Assembly: GCA_025716855.1 (NCBI GenBank)
Contig: JAIXMQ010000041.1
Span: 124,001-188,000, forward strand
DNA length: 64,000 nucleotides
Direction: 5' to 3'
Source of the DNA: Pilaira anomala
Taxonomy: Eukaryota; Mucoromycota; Mucoromycetes; Mucorales; Mucoraceae
A model generated the notes under the pieces. That model saw only the letters and a program-made list of their open reading frames with translations. It did no database searches and had not been told where the DNA came from. This document shows, one piece after another, positions 1-14,228 of this stretch. The translations under genes were made by a program, and so were the position numbers. The stretch's first letter is position 1. The number at the start of each line of letters is the position of its first letter.

Positions 1-1654
1 CTACGGTGCCCATATTGTACTGCGAGTCAGTTAAGAAGCAAGTCAGCAAATAATGGAATCGGTTATTCGTGGTCAAAAGCTGTTTTCGATAGCCAGTACT
101 GAATCTTTCAATTAAACTATACGTATAGACTATACTAAAATTTCACACACCAAACAGTATCAACCAGACGAAGATCTCTTACACGTAAAATAGAGTCATC
201 TTGATTCAGACATTCTCCCCATGGCAACAACCGTTGTATTAGACCAACCAAGCAATATCAAGACAAACGCTAAGCAACCCAGGAAGAAATAGTCATTTTA
301 TACGCAAGGACTTGAAGTAAAATAATTGTAGAATCATTCTTAAGAACATGTGGGAATATATCAGACAGTTAGCTACTTTTTCCCGTAATAAAGTTATATG
401 TCTTACCACTAATATTATTTATTATGCACATTTCAAAGTTGTTCATTTCTTGATACAATATCTTGTATGTCATCAAAGAGGTAGTTTTAAAGAATGTGTA
501 TGTTTTATTTGAAGAAGAAAAGGAAAAAAGAAAAAAGAAAAATGGAGAAAGAAATAGAAAAAAAAAGTGCTAAAATAAACCTGTTTGCGGTCATGTGTAG
601 CGCCCAAAATTTGTTGAGATTTAAAACATGCATAAATGTATGCACCTATTTAATATGAGACTCATACACAGAACGTCAATAAAAGTAGAAAAAATTTACA
701 TATAACACACACAACCATTAATCTTGGCGTCCTTATTTTTGATTACATATTTGAAATAAATTGTACGTATTAACCCATAAAGTTGACACAGAAGAGATAG
801 CTAATCCACTTCAAAGAGCTGTTATCCAACAAACCTAATTTCAATATCGCGAGACTAAAAAAATTATATAAATACCTGACCCTTTTTTCATGTTTTAAAA
901 CATATTTACTTGACCTTGACCTAAAAAAAAAAAAATCTTCAAATCGTCGAAAATTTGACTTTAAAGCGCTTCAATGGCTTCCAACACATAAAAACTTGAT
1001 GAAAAAGTCACATTAGCATGGAAATTTTCTCTATGTAAAAAGAATAGCTATTTTATTAGGAGTACTTATTAAAGCAAGAGACTTTATAAGTAGAATACAA
1101 TGGAGAGATAAATATATATAAGGGATTCCAATATGTAAAGAAATGAAAATATGAAATATAATAAAATAGTTAAATCAATAGAGAATTTCTATTATTCTTT
1201 ATAACAGACAGTTAAGATACACTGCTGTTAAAGAACATCATTGTTAGGTATTAAGGATAATAAAATAAGGTAAAACTAGGTGTAACAGCGGATTTTATAA
1301 GATGTCTGCATATTTTTTTATAAGTATGCGAATAAAACATTTAAACCGCGCCATCAATTTTTATATCACCAAGCACTAAACAGGAATTTTGCCTATTGTT
1401 TCCCTCTCATTTTCTTTTAATTGCCAGGCATGTACTCTATTGTGTGATTGTATTGGGTATGTTGCGATGTCCGTATCGCAGAACATTCATGTTCTGACAT
1501 CCCTCAATCAACACTTCTTGAAGTGTAATACTCTAGTTGCATGCTGTTGCAATAGTGCAGATCTCGACTTTTCTTTTTGCTGCAGTAATTAACTTTACCA
1601 CCGGATGATTCCCGACTCCAAAAGTTTACTTTTGGTGGGTTAAGTGTATTACTG
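1..1654. other. gene-poor AT-rich DNA, no gene seen
   Basis: This stretch contains only short frames with no recognisable domain and no convincing exon-intron structure. It is rich in A and T runs. A 67-codon frame at 1389-1592 starts with a non-ATG codon and looks like chance. Confidence 0.5.
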
Positions 1655-1771
1655 TATGAGTTTTATAATATTTATACCAGTTTCGTTCTGGGTTTCTTTT
1701 GTCGAGTATCATGCTCTATTGTGGTAAGGAAAGTTGATGCAGTTGATCCTTGATTTCTTTATAATAACAGA

Positions 1772-2031
1772 CGTGTGTTGGTGATATTGGTGCTAATAGT
1801 TGTGTTGGAAATATTGATGCTAATGCTGGTGTCGATCATATTGGTGCTAATGCTGGTGTCGATCATATTGGTGCTAATGCTTGTTTCGGTGATATTGGTG
1901 GTAATGCTGATGCTGGTGCTAATGCTGTTGTTGGTAATATTGGTGCCAATGCTGGTGTTGTTGATGTTGGTACTAATGCTGATGCTGGTGCTGGTACTAA
2001 TGCTGGTATTGCTAATGAATTCCTTATTTAA
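1772..2031 (+). repeat. 27-bp minisatellite coding for Gly/Ala/Asn repeats
   Basis: The core is a 27-base unit (attggtgctaatgctggtg followed by tcgatcat), present twice exactly and several times diverged. Read in the plus frame from about 1777 it gives nine-residue repeats of the type IGANAGVDH and then ends at a stop near 2030. Another frame gives only Leu/Val/Met low-complexity sequence. The regular nine-residue period suggests a decayed or unrecognised repeat-protein exon rather than random DNA. No start codon or flanking domain is visible. Confidence 0.6.
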
Positions 2032-2284
2032 ACTTGATTCTGTGAATCCTTTTTGATGGCAAACAATTCACTCATGACTGGTCTTGGTTTATTGAAAGTC
2101 AAAGGTAAAAAAAAGGGGGGTATTTGTGTTGTTGTGTATATATGATGATGGCAAATGATATAGGTATATGGAGATATTTCTTATCACCTTTTTGACCTAT
2201 TTCATTTTTTTTTAGGATGTAATCTCAATTATCTTTTTTTGCAGGTATCATTTTCTGTTATTGTTCATTTTCCCATCTTTGGTT

Positions 2285-2596
2285 CAATTTCCCATTCAGT
2301 TTTATTCTATGGTAGTCTTGGGATAAAACCTGAGGTGTCAACTATTGACAGTGGACACTTGTTATGGCAACTGGTGGTGGGCTATACAGTTTCCGTTTTA
2401 CGGCAGTGGACCATTTGGGATTTTAAAAGTAATCAATTTTGGGTGTACCCATCGGTAAGTGTTATATGTTTTCGAAAAAAAAAGGAAAGGGAAGATAGTT
2501 ACGGCAATTATACGGACTCAATTTTCTGATCCGGCCTTATTCTTTGGCAGTCTTGGGATAAAACCTGAGACATAAACTATCGATAGTGGAAGATGG
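2285..2596 (+). repeat. direct repeat pair, about 55 bp
   Basis: A segment containing gtcttgggataaaacctgag occurs at about 2290-2352 and again at about 2530-2594, with nearby conserved words (ttattct, actat, gacagtgg / gatagtgg). The first copy lies in an open frame (2239-2529) with no known domain and no ATG start. A weaker third relative lies near 2957-2985 (ttctttgg, tcaaatatcgacagtg). Confidence 0.6.
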
Positions 2597-2746
2597 TTGT
2601 GTCAATAAAAAAAAGCCCGATCTTCTTGTGAATTTCCCTTTTAAAAGGGTTTCTAATACACATTTACTTGGTACAACTTCCTTTTCTCTGTTTATTTATA
2701 TATATATTACCCTCTCTCATTCTTTTCTCATAATGGTTGATTGAAC

Positions 2747-3398
2747 AGGTGTTATAGGTGTAAGTGCAGGTGTAGATGTAGATGTAAATGTAGTGGTAGT
2801 CATTGTCGATATTATTACTGGTGTTGATACAAAATTCATTCGTGAAGAGTAAGACTTGGTTCTATGTATCTCCTTTGGTGACAAGTAGTTCATTCGCGGT
2901 AAGACCTGGTTCTTTGTGTCGCTTTTGGTGGACTCAAATTTGTTATGTGATCTCATTCTTTGGGGTATCAAATATCGACAGTGTAAAACAGATACGTCAG
3001 TGATAAAAACTCAATCATCTTATGTGATCTCCTTATTATTAACCATACCCCCTTTTTTATTTTCTTTTTTTATTTTCATTTTTTATTTTTATTTTTATTT
3101 TTATTTTTTTCATTTTTATTTATATTTATATTTATATTAATCTCCCTTTCTTTCTTTACTATGCTCGATTCAAGAGATGAACTTGAACACTGAGCTCTTA
3201 GTAAGGAAGTTTGGTGAACCAAAGGTGTGTTGATGAAGAAGTTGATGCTGGTACTAGTGATAATGCTCTGGTACTGGTGATAATGCTGGTACTGGTGATA
3301 ATGCTGGTATTGATGATAATGCTGGCACTGATGATAATGCTGGCACTGATGATAATGCTGGCACTGATGATAATGCTGGTGTTACTGTTGTTGTTTTA
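2747..3398 (+). repeat. further repeat-coding blocks (Gly/Val block and 18-bp DNAGTG block)
   Basis: At 2750-2832 the plus frame reads a Gly/Val/Asp-rich string. At 2838-2935 there is a diverged direct repeat (attcattcg, taagac, tggttct, tttggtg twice). At 3244-3385 an 18-base unit (ggtgataatgctggtact) is repeated about seven times and encodes the hexapeptide D-N-A-G-T-G/D. A small insertion in the second unit breaks the frame. Together with the 1772-2031 block this looks like one repeat-protein locus that was duplicated and has decayed. The family is not recognised. Confidence 0.55.
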
Positions 3399-3449
3399 AT
3401 ATATTTTAAAAGAAAGGAGGGCAAACCCTTGTTTTTTTTTCTCAATCTC

Positions 3450-4380
3450 TTTCTCTCTACTAAAGGTAGGCGTTTCCTCTCTTGGAACTATTGTATTACG
3501 GGAAATAGTTATGACATTTGAGGTTGCATTTGAAAGACGAGAAACCTAAACAAAAATCAATTGGTGTTGGCGTTAGAGTAAGTGTGGTAAATTTGTTTTT
3601 TATTTATTAAGAAAGAATATCAATAAACTTCTTTTTTGTTTTTGTTTTGTTTTTAAACTGATTTGAGTTGCTACTACGAGTTGACTATTTCCTTCCCGCG
3701 CGTCGTCCGGGCAGTTTTATTTATGTGTAATGACACCTTTACCAAACAGATATTAAAGGGATGATAGTGGGTATTATTATAAACTTTAGTAATATGATAA
3801 CCCGTTCTTTTTTAGGCATTGTCAGTTCATGTTAGTAATGCCATTGGCCTGTAAAGAGTAATGGCCAACTTTTAATGATTCTGTTTTCTGACAAGCGTAT
3901 TCTGCGTTTGTAGTAGGTCTTGAGTCGTTCATGAGTGGTTCGTGCAGTTTAATCTGCGTGCAGCAATAATACGATATATTTATAGCACACGCCCACCTTC
4001 CACCGACCCAGTACATAAACTGGAAACAACCTATAACAACCCTAATGTCGAAGCCTCTCAAGAGAAATTGAGCCAGTATTTATTTTTTAAAACACTTACT
4101 CAATTTCTGTCCATGAAAAACAGTTTAATAAAAAAAAGTTATAGAGCGTTTGTTCCCTCTAATAACACTTACTGAAGAACCTAATCTAATCAAAATACGA
4201 GAAATGAAGTGATAGCAGCTACTCATAATTAAATTTTTATGAATGAAGTGACCAAACAAGAACTCTTAACTAAAGCAAGAGTTTCCGAATCACCAGGCCT
4301 AATTATACCACTGTAACTATCGCAAAATACTTGAAGAATACGAGGAATATTGAGTAAGGTGTACTGAAACTGCCGCACAA
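3450..4380. other. no supported gene
   Basis: Mixed sequence with short frames on both strands (for example 3942-4175 plus and 3822-4061 minus) that overlap each other and show no domain, splice pattern or clear start. I see nothing I can name. Confidence 0.4.
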
Positions 4381-4384
4381 GAAA

Positions 4385-4771
4385 TTGTGGAGGTCTCTGG
4401 AAAAAATATCAAGTATTTCTTTAATTCTCTTACAAGATACAAAATCTGTTCTCACTGCTGCACAAGCATCTATCAAAGTAGCAGAAGCTATAGCTTTAGC
4501 TGCTGAATCAGTTATTACTGTAGAGCAAAATACAGCTCCTCATTTTCCCTCAAATTCAAAAAGAGCTTATGTTTATCTTCTGACATGATCAGCTATGACT
4601 TTCAATGCACAAGCTTATAACACCTGTTATACTATACTTTCTAATGCTATTCAAAAAAATTTAGACTTGGTTAATGGTTATCATGTTTCCAGATCAACTA
4701 CAAAACTAATGCAAATAGAGCCAATAAAAGGAGCCTCTTTTTCTGCAGCAGAACCTACTATCCACTTTTAA
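4385..4771 (+). pseudogene. decayed Ala-rich coding fragment
   Basis: One plus-strand frame reads an Ala/Ser-rich helical stretch (AAQASIKVAEAIALAAES), hits a stop near 4586, then continues in the same frame with protein-like sequence (NAQAYNTCYTILSNAIQKN) until another stop near 4771. There is no ATG at the left end. The composition suggests a former helical or coiled-coil protein. I do not recognise the family, and it could be chance. Confidence 0.35.
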
Positions 4772-5035
4772 ATAGCATTTGAATTGATCAAGATAGCTAA
4801 CCTGCTTTTGACTTTTTTTTTGAATTTCAGCACAGTGGATTGAAATAGAATCTTGATCACGATGTTGAAGACATCCAAATACGCAATAATGGTTCCAGAC
4901 AAGCCATTTTAGTATCATTGGAAAGAGCTTTTTCTTCTTCAGCAGGACTTACTATTTTCTTTAAAATAGCTTTTGAATTGTTCAAGATAACGTGCTTTGA
5001 CTTTTTCACAATTTTTTTTTGAATTTCCGCAAAGT
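4734..5035. repeat. imperfect direct duplication, about 105 bp
   Basis: The segment at about 4734-4840 recurs at about 4928-5035 with substitutions and small indels. Shared words in order are ctttttct, tactat, aaatagc, tttgaattg, tcaagata, tttgactttttt, and tttgaattt. The spacer is about 90 bases. The duplication looks old. Confidence 0.6.
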
Positions 5036-5289
5036 CATCCTTTAGTAGTGTGATTTTTTTTCATCACCCTTTTACCTTTCTCATTGACAACGTGATGTTC
5101 GTAAAAAAAAAAAAAAGAGAGAGAGCTTTGGCTTATGATTTTCAATGATATTTTTTCTAGGATTGAAGTAGAACAGAGCGACACAAAAAGACATAAATGA
5201 GATGGCACCTTAAGTAAAACTGAAGATAAGACTGCTGCTAGTATTATGATGATTGAGTTTGCTGACAGTTTTACCCATGTTAATTTCAA

Positions 5290-6912
5290 GAAGTTGAACA
5301 GTGATATTAGCAGTAGCGGTAATTGAGGGGGTTTTATACATATTTAAATGATACAAAAGAGAACAGACTACATCAAATGATTAATTGCTAAATACAACAC
5401 AAGAACCTACTAGGCAACTGTAAAACCTACTTTGCGTCTATTTGAACCATATAAATATTCAAAGAGATAGAAGATATCTCTAGATAAAATTCGATACGGT
5501 CTTTTTAAACTAAAATAGTTAATAATGTGATAATGTGATATATTCGGAATGGGATGATGTTTAACATGTTTGTGTAAAATTATAAGCAGATAAACAATAA
5601 AGTTGAATAGGATACGTAAATCATATATAAGTAAATAACAATTTCCTTTGCACTACGATACAATCTTTATCCTCCTTCACTTCTCTTAGATTCGTATTTT
5701 GCATATTTTTTATTCTTAATCTTTGCAAGTTACTTCAGAATACCAATACAATTACACTAGAATTCCAGTGGTTAAGTTTTATTCAGAAACAGTTACACCA
5801 AGTGACAATACCATAAAAATTTTATCGTAATGCAGTAAGGAAGAGCAGTTCAGATATCAACCCATCTCATATTTATGTTTGTTGTTTTGGCTCATGGTCA
5901 TCAAGTTTATTTTGAATGGCCCACTTTGATTACAGATTATAATTATGTCAGAGCGCGTCAAGCTACGTTGGACATCCCTTATTCCCCTGAAGGTTTAAGA
6001 GAGCTACTTTAAAGTAGTTTCCTGATGTATTTGCATAGTGTCATTTTGTTATAAATTCTGTGAATTTTGATGTGTACCTTGTAAAAATGATAACCTTAAA
6101 ACTTTGACAGTTCTTTCGACACCCTGAATTGAGCTTTGAGGCTAAAAAAAATTAAACATAATCTTGACGTAGATATTATATCGTCGATGTCAGTTCTCTC
6201 TTTCCTTTTTTTTTTTATTTATTTTACTTTCTTTTTCTCTTTTACTTATATATTTATTAAATAAAACTATATAATAATATGACGTTGTATTAATTAGAAA
6301 AAGAATGTATTTCAAGATAGTTAGTATGAAGTAACAGTGTATATATATATATATATATACTGCTTTTCATCTAGTTTTTCTTTGTAATATTCACTAATAC
6401 ACCTCTTGACAAGAATAATTCATTTTGTATCTTGAACACAATCATTCTTTTTTTTTAGGCTTTTTGAAACTTCTGTTCAAGATATCTCCCAAAGAATACT
6501 ATCTCGATAATAATAATAGACTGACATTATTATGGTATTCAAGAAAAAGACTTGCACCTGGCGTATTTGCATTATCTCTGCTTATTAATATATAAGTAGT
6601 AGATCAGGGCTATAAACTAAACATTATAATAAAAACCTGACATATCTTCATAATAATATACATGTTTAGCATTGACATCCTTTTTACCGTACTACTTTTT
6701 TTCTCTGCCCAAGAACATTTCTCCCTGTACTTTTCATTTATTTTTAAATAGAAAAGTGCATTATTAAAATAGAAAAGTATATTATTTTATGATGCGGCCT
6801 TAGATAATTTCACTTTCTTTTTATCGTGTTTTTTATTTTTCTGCCTCGGTTCATCTATAAAAAGCTTTTCCTTGTACTTTCTTTTTTTTTAAGGCGAACT
6901 TTTTTAATGTGC

Positions 6913-6948
<36 letters not shown>

Positions 6949-7490
6949 TCTTACTGTTTTGTCCTTATATTTTGAAAATAAGATATTTAAATAGAAAAGA
7001 AAACTATAATTTAAGAAGAAAGGTATGCTGATTTATATAATGACCTTGTAGTCTCCTAAAAAGAAGCAGCAAAGAAAGAAAATTTAATTTCAAAGAGTGA
7101 AGAGATTAAAATAGTCACCATGATCGTTGCTAATTTAGTGATCAAAATATAGAAGAGAGAGAGAGAGAGAGACATGAGGATTATTTATTTATAAGAAATG
7201 ATCATATACAAGTTTTTTTTTCATTGTTTCAGAAGCATGTAAAAGAATCGTGTTTCTTACATGTAACACTTGAAACAATAAAGTAGTAAGGTATGAACAG
7301 TTAACAAAAAAACAGATTATACAATAGTACTGCATGGTGCATTATTGTTTTTATTAGAAGATCATATGAGCCTTTACTGTGGCTTAAATGTGCATAAAAA
7401 TTTACTGCAGTGATTGATAAGGGGCTATTTTGACACATTCAATTACAAAAACGATTGATCTCTACGAAGGATAATATACATGTATATTTA
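5290..7490. other. intergenic, AT-rich, with simple repeats
   Basis: It holds a TA run at 6341-6359, a 33-base poly(A) at 6914-6946 and a GA run near 7152-7172. A 45-codon ATG frame at 5875-6012 has protein-like composition (for example LITDYNYVRARQATLDIPYS) but no recognised domain; it may be a relic of a coding exon. Nothing else is supported. Confidence 0.45.
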
Positions 7491-7543
7491 TTTAAAATTT
7501 ACAAGAAAAAAATTGAAAGAAGTACACAAGAAAAAAAAATGTT

Positions 7544-9586
<2,043 letters not shown>

Positions 9587-9643
9587 TTATCTAAAAAAAG
9601 GTATTTTTTTTTATAAACTATCTTGCCAAGACGGAAAAAATTC

Positions 9644-10397
9644 CTACCAATCAAATAAACACGTTATTTTCTTTTCATTTTTTTTTTTTTTTTGACCTGT
9701 TTTCAATTGATTTAGTCTTCTGTCATTTACACGTTGAAGGAAAGCAACTTTCTCCATATATCTATCCTTATTCTTATATTTAAGGTCATCCCGTATTCCT
9801 TCCCTATCCACATATCCTTGCCAACCTAATTTACTCTTTTCTAGTGTGTTCATTTTAGGTTTTTTAATTTTATACTGTGATACAAGTGAAGATAAGAATG
9901 ATTTTGGTCGTTTAATTGTCATCTTTTTCTTTATTTTTACAGTTTCAGCTGATTCTGTTTCATTGGTTATTGTTGATGTAGTAGTTGTGGCTTCATTAAT
10001 ATCAGCCCAAATAGCATCAATCCTTGTCCTTTTCACTGACGCGTCTTCTTCTATTGATACTGATAAACTTTTTTTTTCTACCTTTATCTACTGTTTTCTC
10101 TTCTTCCTCCTTTTCTTCCTCTTCTTCTTCTTCTTCAGCTTCTGTATTCACTTCACCCTCACTTTCCTCCTCTATTTGCTCTTGTTGAAACTTTACTGTA
10201 TTTTATTATAATAATATCTTACTCTCAGGTATAAAGTCTGAATCTTGTTCAGAGTCATCGTTCTCCTCTTCATTGTTTGTGTTGTTATAGGATTCTTTTA
10301 ATGAAACTTATTTTGACGTGTTATTTACTGGAAATGAAGTACATTTTCAAAAAAAAAAAAAAGTGGATTTTTTTTTCTCCTTACAGTTTCCCGACAT
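9644..10397 (-). CDS. BCNT/SWC5-like chromatin protein, frame irregular
   Basis: SWC5 in yeast and CFDP1 in animals share a C-terminal BCNT domain and belong to the SWR1-type complex that deposits H2A.Z. Here the C-terminal part shows the family features (KLGWQGYVDREGIRDDLK, then NKDRYMEKVAFLQRV). The N-terminus is acidic, with DSDFIPE resembling the family's DEDYxP element and a long Glu run. I place the start at 10397: a 13-base exon (MSGN), an intron, then exon 10223-10306. Joining to the next exon needs a 27-base intron (10196-10222), and the frame changes once at a run of nine A on the coding strand (10069-10077). It is either a real gene with a sequence error or tiny introns, or a recent pseudogene. 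Confidence 0.7.
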
Positions 10398-10488
10398 TTA
10401 CACACACACACAGCCACATTAGGTAAATAGTTTAATCATTCTTTTTATTGTATTATTAGGTATTACGAAGAAAAAAAAAAACTGGTAA

Positions 10489-10979
10489 TTTACGAACTAT
10501 AAAGCAATTTGGTATAAGTCCAAGCACCAGCATCTAATAATGTTTGGATCAATATTGGATTTAAGTGTATGGTCCTTTTGTTGATATGAATTTTAAAAAA
10601 TTGAGTATCCACCAAATCCTTTTCAAATACGAATAATTCTTTATCTTTAAGTATATTACGCTGCTATTCTTCATTCTTTGATTTCTTAACGTTAGACAAC
10701 TTGATTTTTTTTTCCCTCTAGGCTTTTCTCAGTGACAAGATGAGCTTTAATCTCGTTTTGTTCTTGTACAGGAGAGTAGTTATAGTACTTTCTGTTATGT
10801 TTGGCCTCTGCTTCAGATAGTAGCTCCTTTTCATCATATGCATCTCTAGCTTCACTGTAACGGATTGGTGACTCCGTCGCATATCTACCAGATAAATTGG
10901 AATGACTTTTACCAACGCTATAAAGCAAGCATTTACTACGAACCCAAGATTTTTTAGGACCAAATTCGACCACTGCCTT
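10489..10979 (-). pseudogene. unidentified coding relic
   Basis: Two minus-strand stretches read as protein: 10692-10973 (starts VEFGPKKSWVRSKCLLY) and about 10489-10655 (ends LNPILIQTLLDAGAWTYTK). They are separated by a frame change and at least one stop, and the left one lacks an ATG. The family is not recognised. An unrecognised intron is possible but no good donor and acceptor pair was found. Confidence 0.35.
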
Positions 10980-11113
10980 TGTATTAACTATTTGAATCGA
11001 TAATTGTAGATGAATTACCCAATTTGATATGTAAATGCACCACCTGTAAGTACAAAAGTTCGGGGTAAATCAATCATGTGTAATATTGTTCATGATGATG
11101 ATTACATTCTCAA

Positions 11114-11188
<75 letters not shown>

Positions 11189-12590
11189 GAGATTTTATTT
11201 ACTATTATGGTATACTCCTGCAACTAATGCTGTTGCTACTTTTATTTCTTCTTGATATAGATACTCTGATATAAATTTTAGAAACTAAAAAGTAAAGTTT
11301 ATTGAAAAAGACAACGTAAAGTAATAACTATATGTCGAAAAGAGACCAACAAAATTTACAAACAACACCCTTTTAGCTTCAGAGAAAGATTAGTTACATA
11401 GGTACGATACTGAAGTAATATTCTTTTGGTGATGAACGACAGGCTTTCCAGTGACCCGCAGCGGATTTCCTTGAGTAGCTAAATAAAATCTTGCCAAAAG
11501 AAAAAAGAAAAAAAAACAAGAATTTGGATTAGTCTTTGTATTCTAATGAAGACTGATCACGTCGAAAAAAAAAACTCAAAGCAAATTTATACTGAGCTGA
11601 GATAAAATAAACATTCTGAAATGGTGTAGTCTCCACATTATGCAACATTTCTCAAAAAAAAAAATACATTGGCAAAGTCATTAAGTTATTTTAAAATAGT
11701 TTAGGTTGAAACTCACACACCCTATGCATTATTATATGGAAATAGCCACCTACCGAAGCCATAAGACCTAGCCGGGTAATTCTTTTGATTAAGGCGACCA
11801 AAATTACCAAACTAGCGCCCTTCTTTATCAACGGAAAGAAAGTGTAAAACGTACTTGTCTTTGCCCTCAGACCGAAACTCACAGACCAGTGGTTAAATAT
11901 GCAAAAACCACCCACACTTTGACGAAAAATTGGAAAAAAAAATCCGGATTTAGATAAGGAGAAAAGAAAAAAAAAACATTTGAAAAATTACTTTGGCCCT
12001 TAGCAAATTGGGAGAATTTATTGAAATTGAATTTTATCTCGACAGTAATTAAAATGATACCTAGTGCCGCTATGGATGGAAGAAAGACGAAGAGATATCC
12101 AAAGAAACAAAAATAGGTTGATTTCTACCAGTATCTCCCAGCTTCACTGTATATGTAAATCACAAAAACGGATCTAATTTAGTGCGATAGTATTTTCGTT
12201 CTGCTGATTTCATTCCATGTTGCTATCACTTTAGGAAACAATTGTCAAAGCTCTTTAATTTTTATTTTTAATAAAATACATCCCGACTTTTTATCTCATT
12301 AATTTCACAATGTCCACAATCTGTTTGTATTTCTTTCTTGCTTTGTAGGTTTTTACCATAATATTCTGCATTGTTGATGTCAGTCTAATCACTTCTTCAA
12401 AGTACACTTAAACTATGGCTAAGTTGTGCTAAAATAGTTTCTTTATTCATACACAAAAAACGAGGATATAAACAAAAGAGTAATGTAGGATATTTAGAGT
12501 GCAATCCTTTGTAGAAATAAAAATATGTATAATAAACGTATACACATAAGAGCAAACAATATTTGAAGGAGATTATTCATGAATGAAAAT
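10980..12590. other. intergenic with a 72-base poly(A) run
   Basis: The run of A on the plus strand covers 11116-11187. The rest is AT-rich with no recognisable gene. A 74-codon minus frame at 11691-11915 contains a short internal duplication (tgtgagtttc twice, about 170 bases apart) but no domain. Confidence 0.5.
11116..11187. repeat. 72-base poly(A) run
   Basis: An uninterrupted run of A on the plus strand. Other long runs: 21682-21748 (67 A, inside an AVL9 intron), 6914-6946 (33 A) and 29030-29061 (32 A). Confidence 0.9.
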
Positions 12591-12595
12591 CGACG

Positions 12596-13313
12596 CTAGT
12601 TTTTGTTTTTCATATACTTGTTGAATTGAGTACGGATAGTGGCAGTATTCTTATAATTAAACCATTTCTTTTTCTTGTCTTCCGACAAACATGTCACCCA
12701 GTCCATTTGTTTCAGCCCTTTCTCTATTCTTGCTTTCTTAAACTTCTCCACCAAGTCCATACTTTTTTGGAACGAAAAATATGAGGCCAATTGTAACATG
12801 AAATTGTCATTGTTATTGTCAATCTCAATGTACTTCCTTTTTAAATCTTCATTTCGAGACTGGGCTTGCCCAATGGCTTGACTTAATGTTTCAGACGGGT
12901 GTTTGGTTGTTGATAAGTTCCAAGAGTCTTTCATATGCACGGTCTTGAGTAGCAAATACCTGCTTCAAAACTTCAATCAAGTGTAATTGGTTTCCGACAA
13001 TATTTTGGTAGTGTTCCATGGCAAAATCATGCAACCGCTTGACCGTCTGATCGTCACCGTAAGGCGAGGTAATTATTGAATTGTCTTGCTGAGTCAAGAA
13101 CAGTCCAAGCGCGACAAATGGGCCCAGAGGAGGGAGAGTATTGTTACATTTCTTCAAGCTTGATTCACACAAGATGAAACATTCAGTGGCCAAAACTTGG
13201 GGAGGGAAGGAGTAGCAGCTAGGAATCACTATGGCCAGAGACATAGTAATTAAAACTGATGTTAGAAATTTATTTTCCAAGCACAGATATTTAATTACTG
13301 AATCACTTTGCAA
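12596..13313 (-). pseudogene. relic of a repeated gene family, 3'-terminal part (copy 1)
   Basis: Two overlapping minus-strand frames form one protein interrupted by a frame shift near 12900. The first part contains LGPFVALGLFLTQQDNS and the second continues with a Lys-rich helical tail. The upstream end has no ATG; the longest frame begins at TTG. The Cys-containing stretch before LGPFVALG aligns by eye with the fragment at 14538-14650 and, more weakly, with 40195-40407, so these three look like copies of one family. From memory this resembles a repeated Mucorales family with a nuclease-like core, but I cannot confirm that. Confidence 0.45.
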
Positions 13314-13319
13314 CTCACG

Positions 13320-14225
13320 CTATATATGTTTACTAACTAAACAGGTGATACTGATATGCTAGAGGTATTGGTTTTTATTATATCTTATACAAAACTTGAA
13401 AGAGGCTGTTCTTTTCTTTCTTATTCACATTCGGAACCAGTTGAAAAAAAAAGAAAGAAAAAAAAGGTTTATATATTAATATTAAATAGGTACAGTTTCT
13501 TTACATAACTTTATTTTAGAAACATATTGATTTGATTTTCTTCATGCCAAAAAAAAAAAAGATACACTGAGAACGGTAAATTTTGTCACTTTGAGAAAAT
13601 TACATAAATGTCCGTAACAAAAAAATAAATGTCATTGTCTAAAAAATTAATAGCACTGTAAGCCGAAAATGATTGTCCTTTTATGTCTAAAAACTTTGTC
13701 CTTTTGAAAGAAAAGAAATATCACAGTAAGTTAAATCAGATTAAGCTAAAAATGATATGTATTTTTTGATTTCACCAAAAGTTGCTTGTGATTAAATGCA
13801 AAATGTTCACATTCTAAAGCAGATTTTGAAATAGGAAAGATGTGCTGAGGATTCATTAATATATATTTTTGGTATTAATAGACACCTATCTATCACGTTA
13901 TCATAACATGTTTTCTAGAATTTTATTTCTCACCTTAGACTAATCACCTTGAGCAGCACATGATAAGATTAATAATAGAAAGAAACGGTGGCATATAAAC
14001 TTTTTGGTCATTTCCCTCCTCTTTGTGGTATTTACCTGTTTCTCGTAAGAGATTACTTTTCATAAAATAAATAATATAGCTATCGCTATATTAATAAAAA
14101 GCAGAAGTCTTTCTTTCATTTTTATTAATTTACAAGATAATATCCCATTCTTCTCCTCATTGTAGTATGTCCACTCAACATTGTAAATAAGCAAATTAAT
14201 GTCTTCGATTGTATAAAAAACTTGA
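13320..14225. other. intergenic, nothing recognised
   Basis: AT-rich sequence with short A runs. A 60-codon minus frame at 14060-14242 has no support. Confidence 0.4.
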
Positions 14226-14228
14226 CTA

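Noticed and set aside
3254..3445. Minus-strand frame with ALSSVP repeats
   Set aside because: It is the antisense reading of the 18-bp tandem repeat. The plus frame gives a cleaner hexapeptide, and the minus frame has no ATG-supported gene structure.
11086..11274. Plus frame with a long poly-Lys
   Set aside because: It is only the translation of the 72-base poly(A) run.
11691..11915. 74-codon minus frame with a short internal duplication
   Set aside because: No domain, no splice context and a composition like non-coding DNA. The duplication is only about ten bases long.
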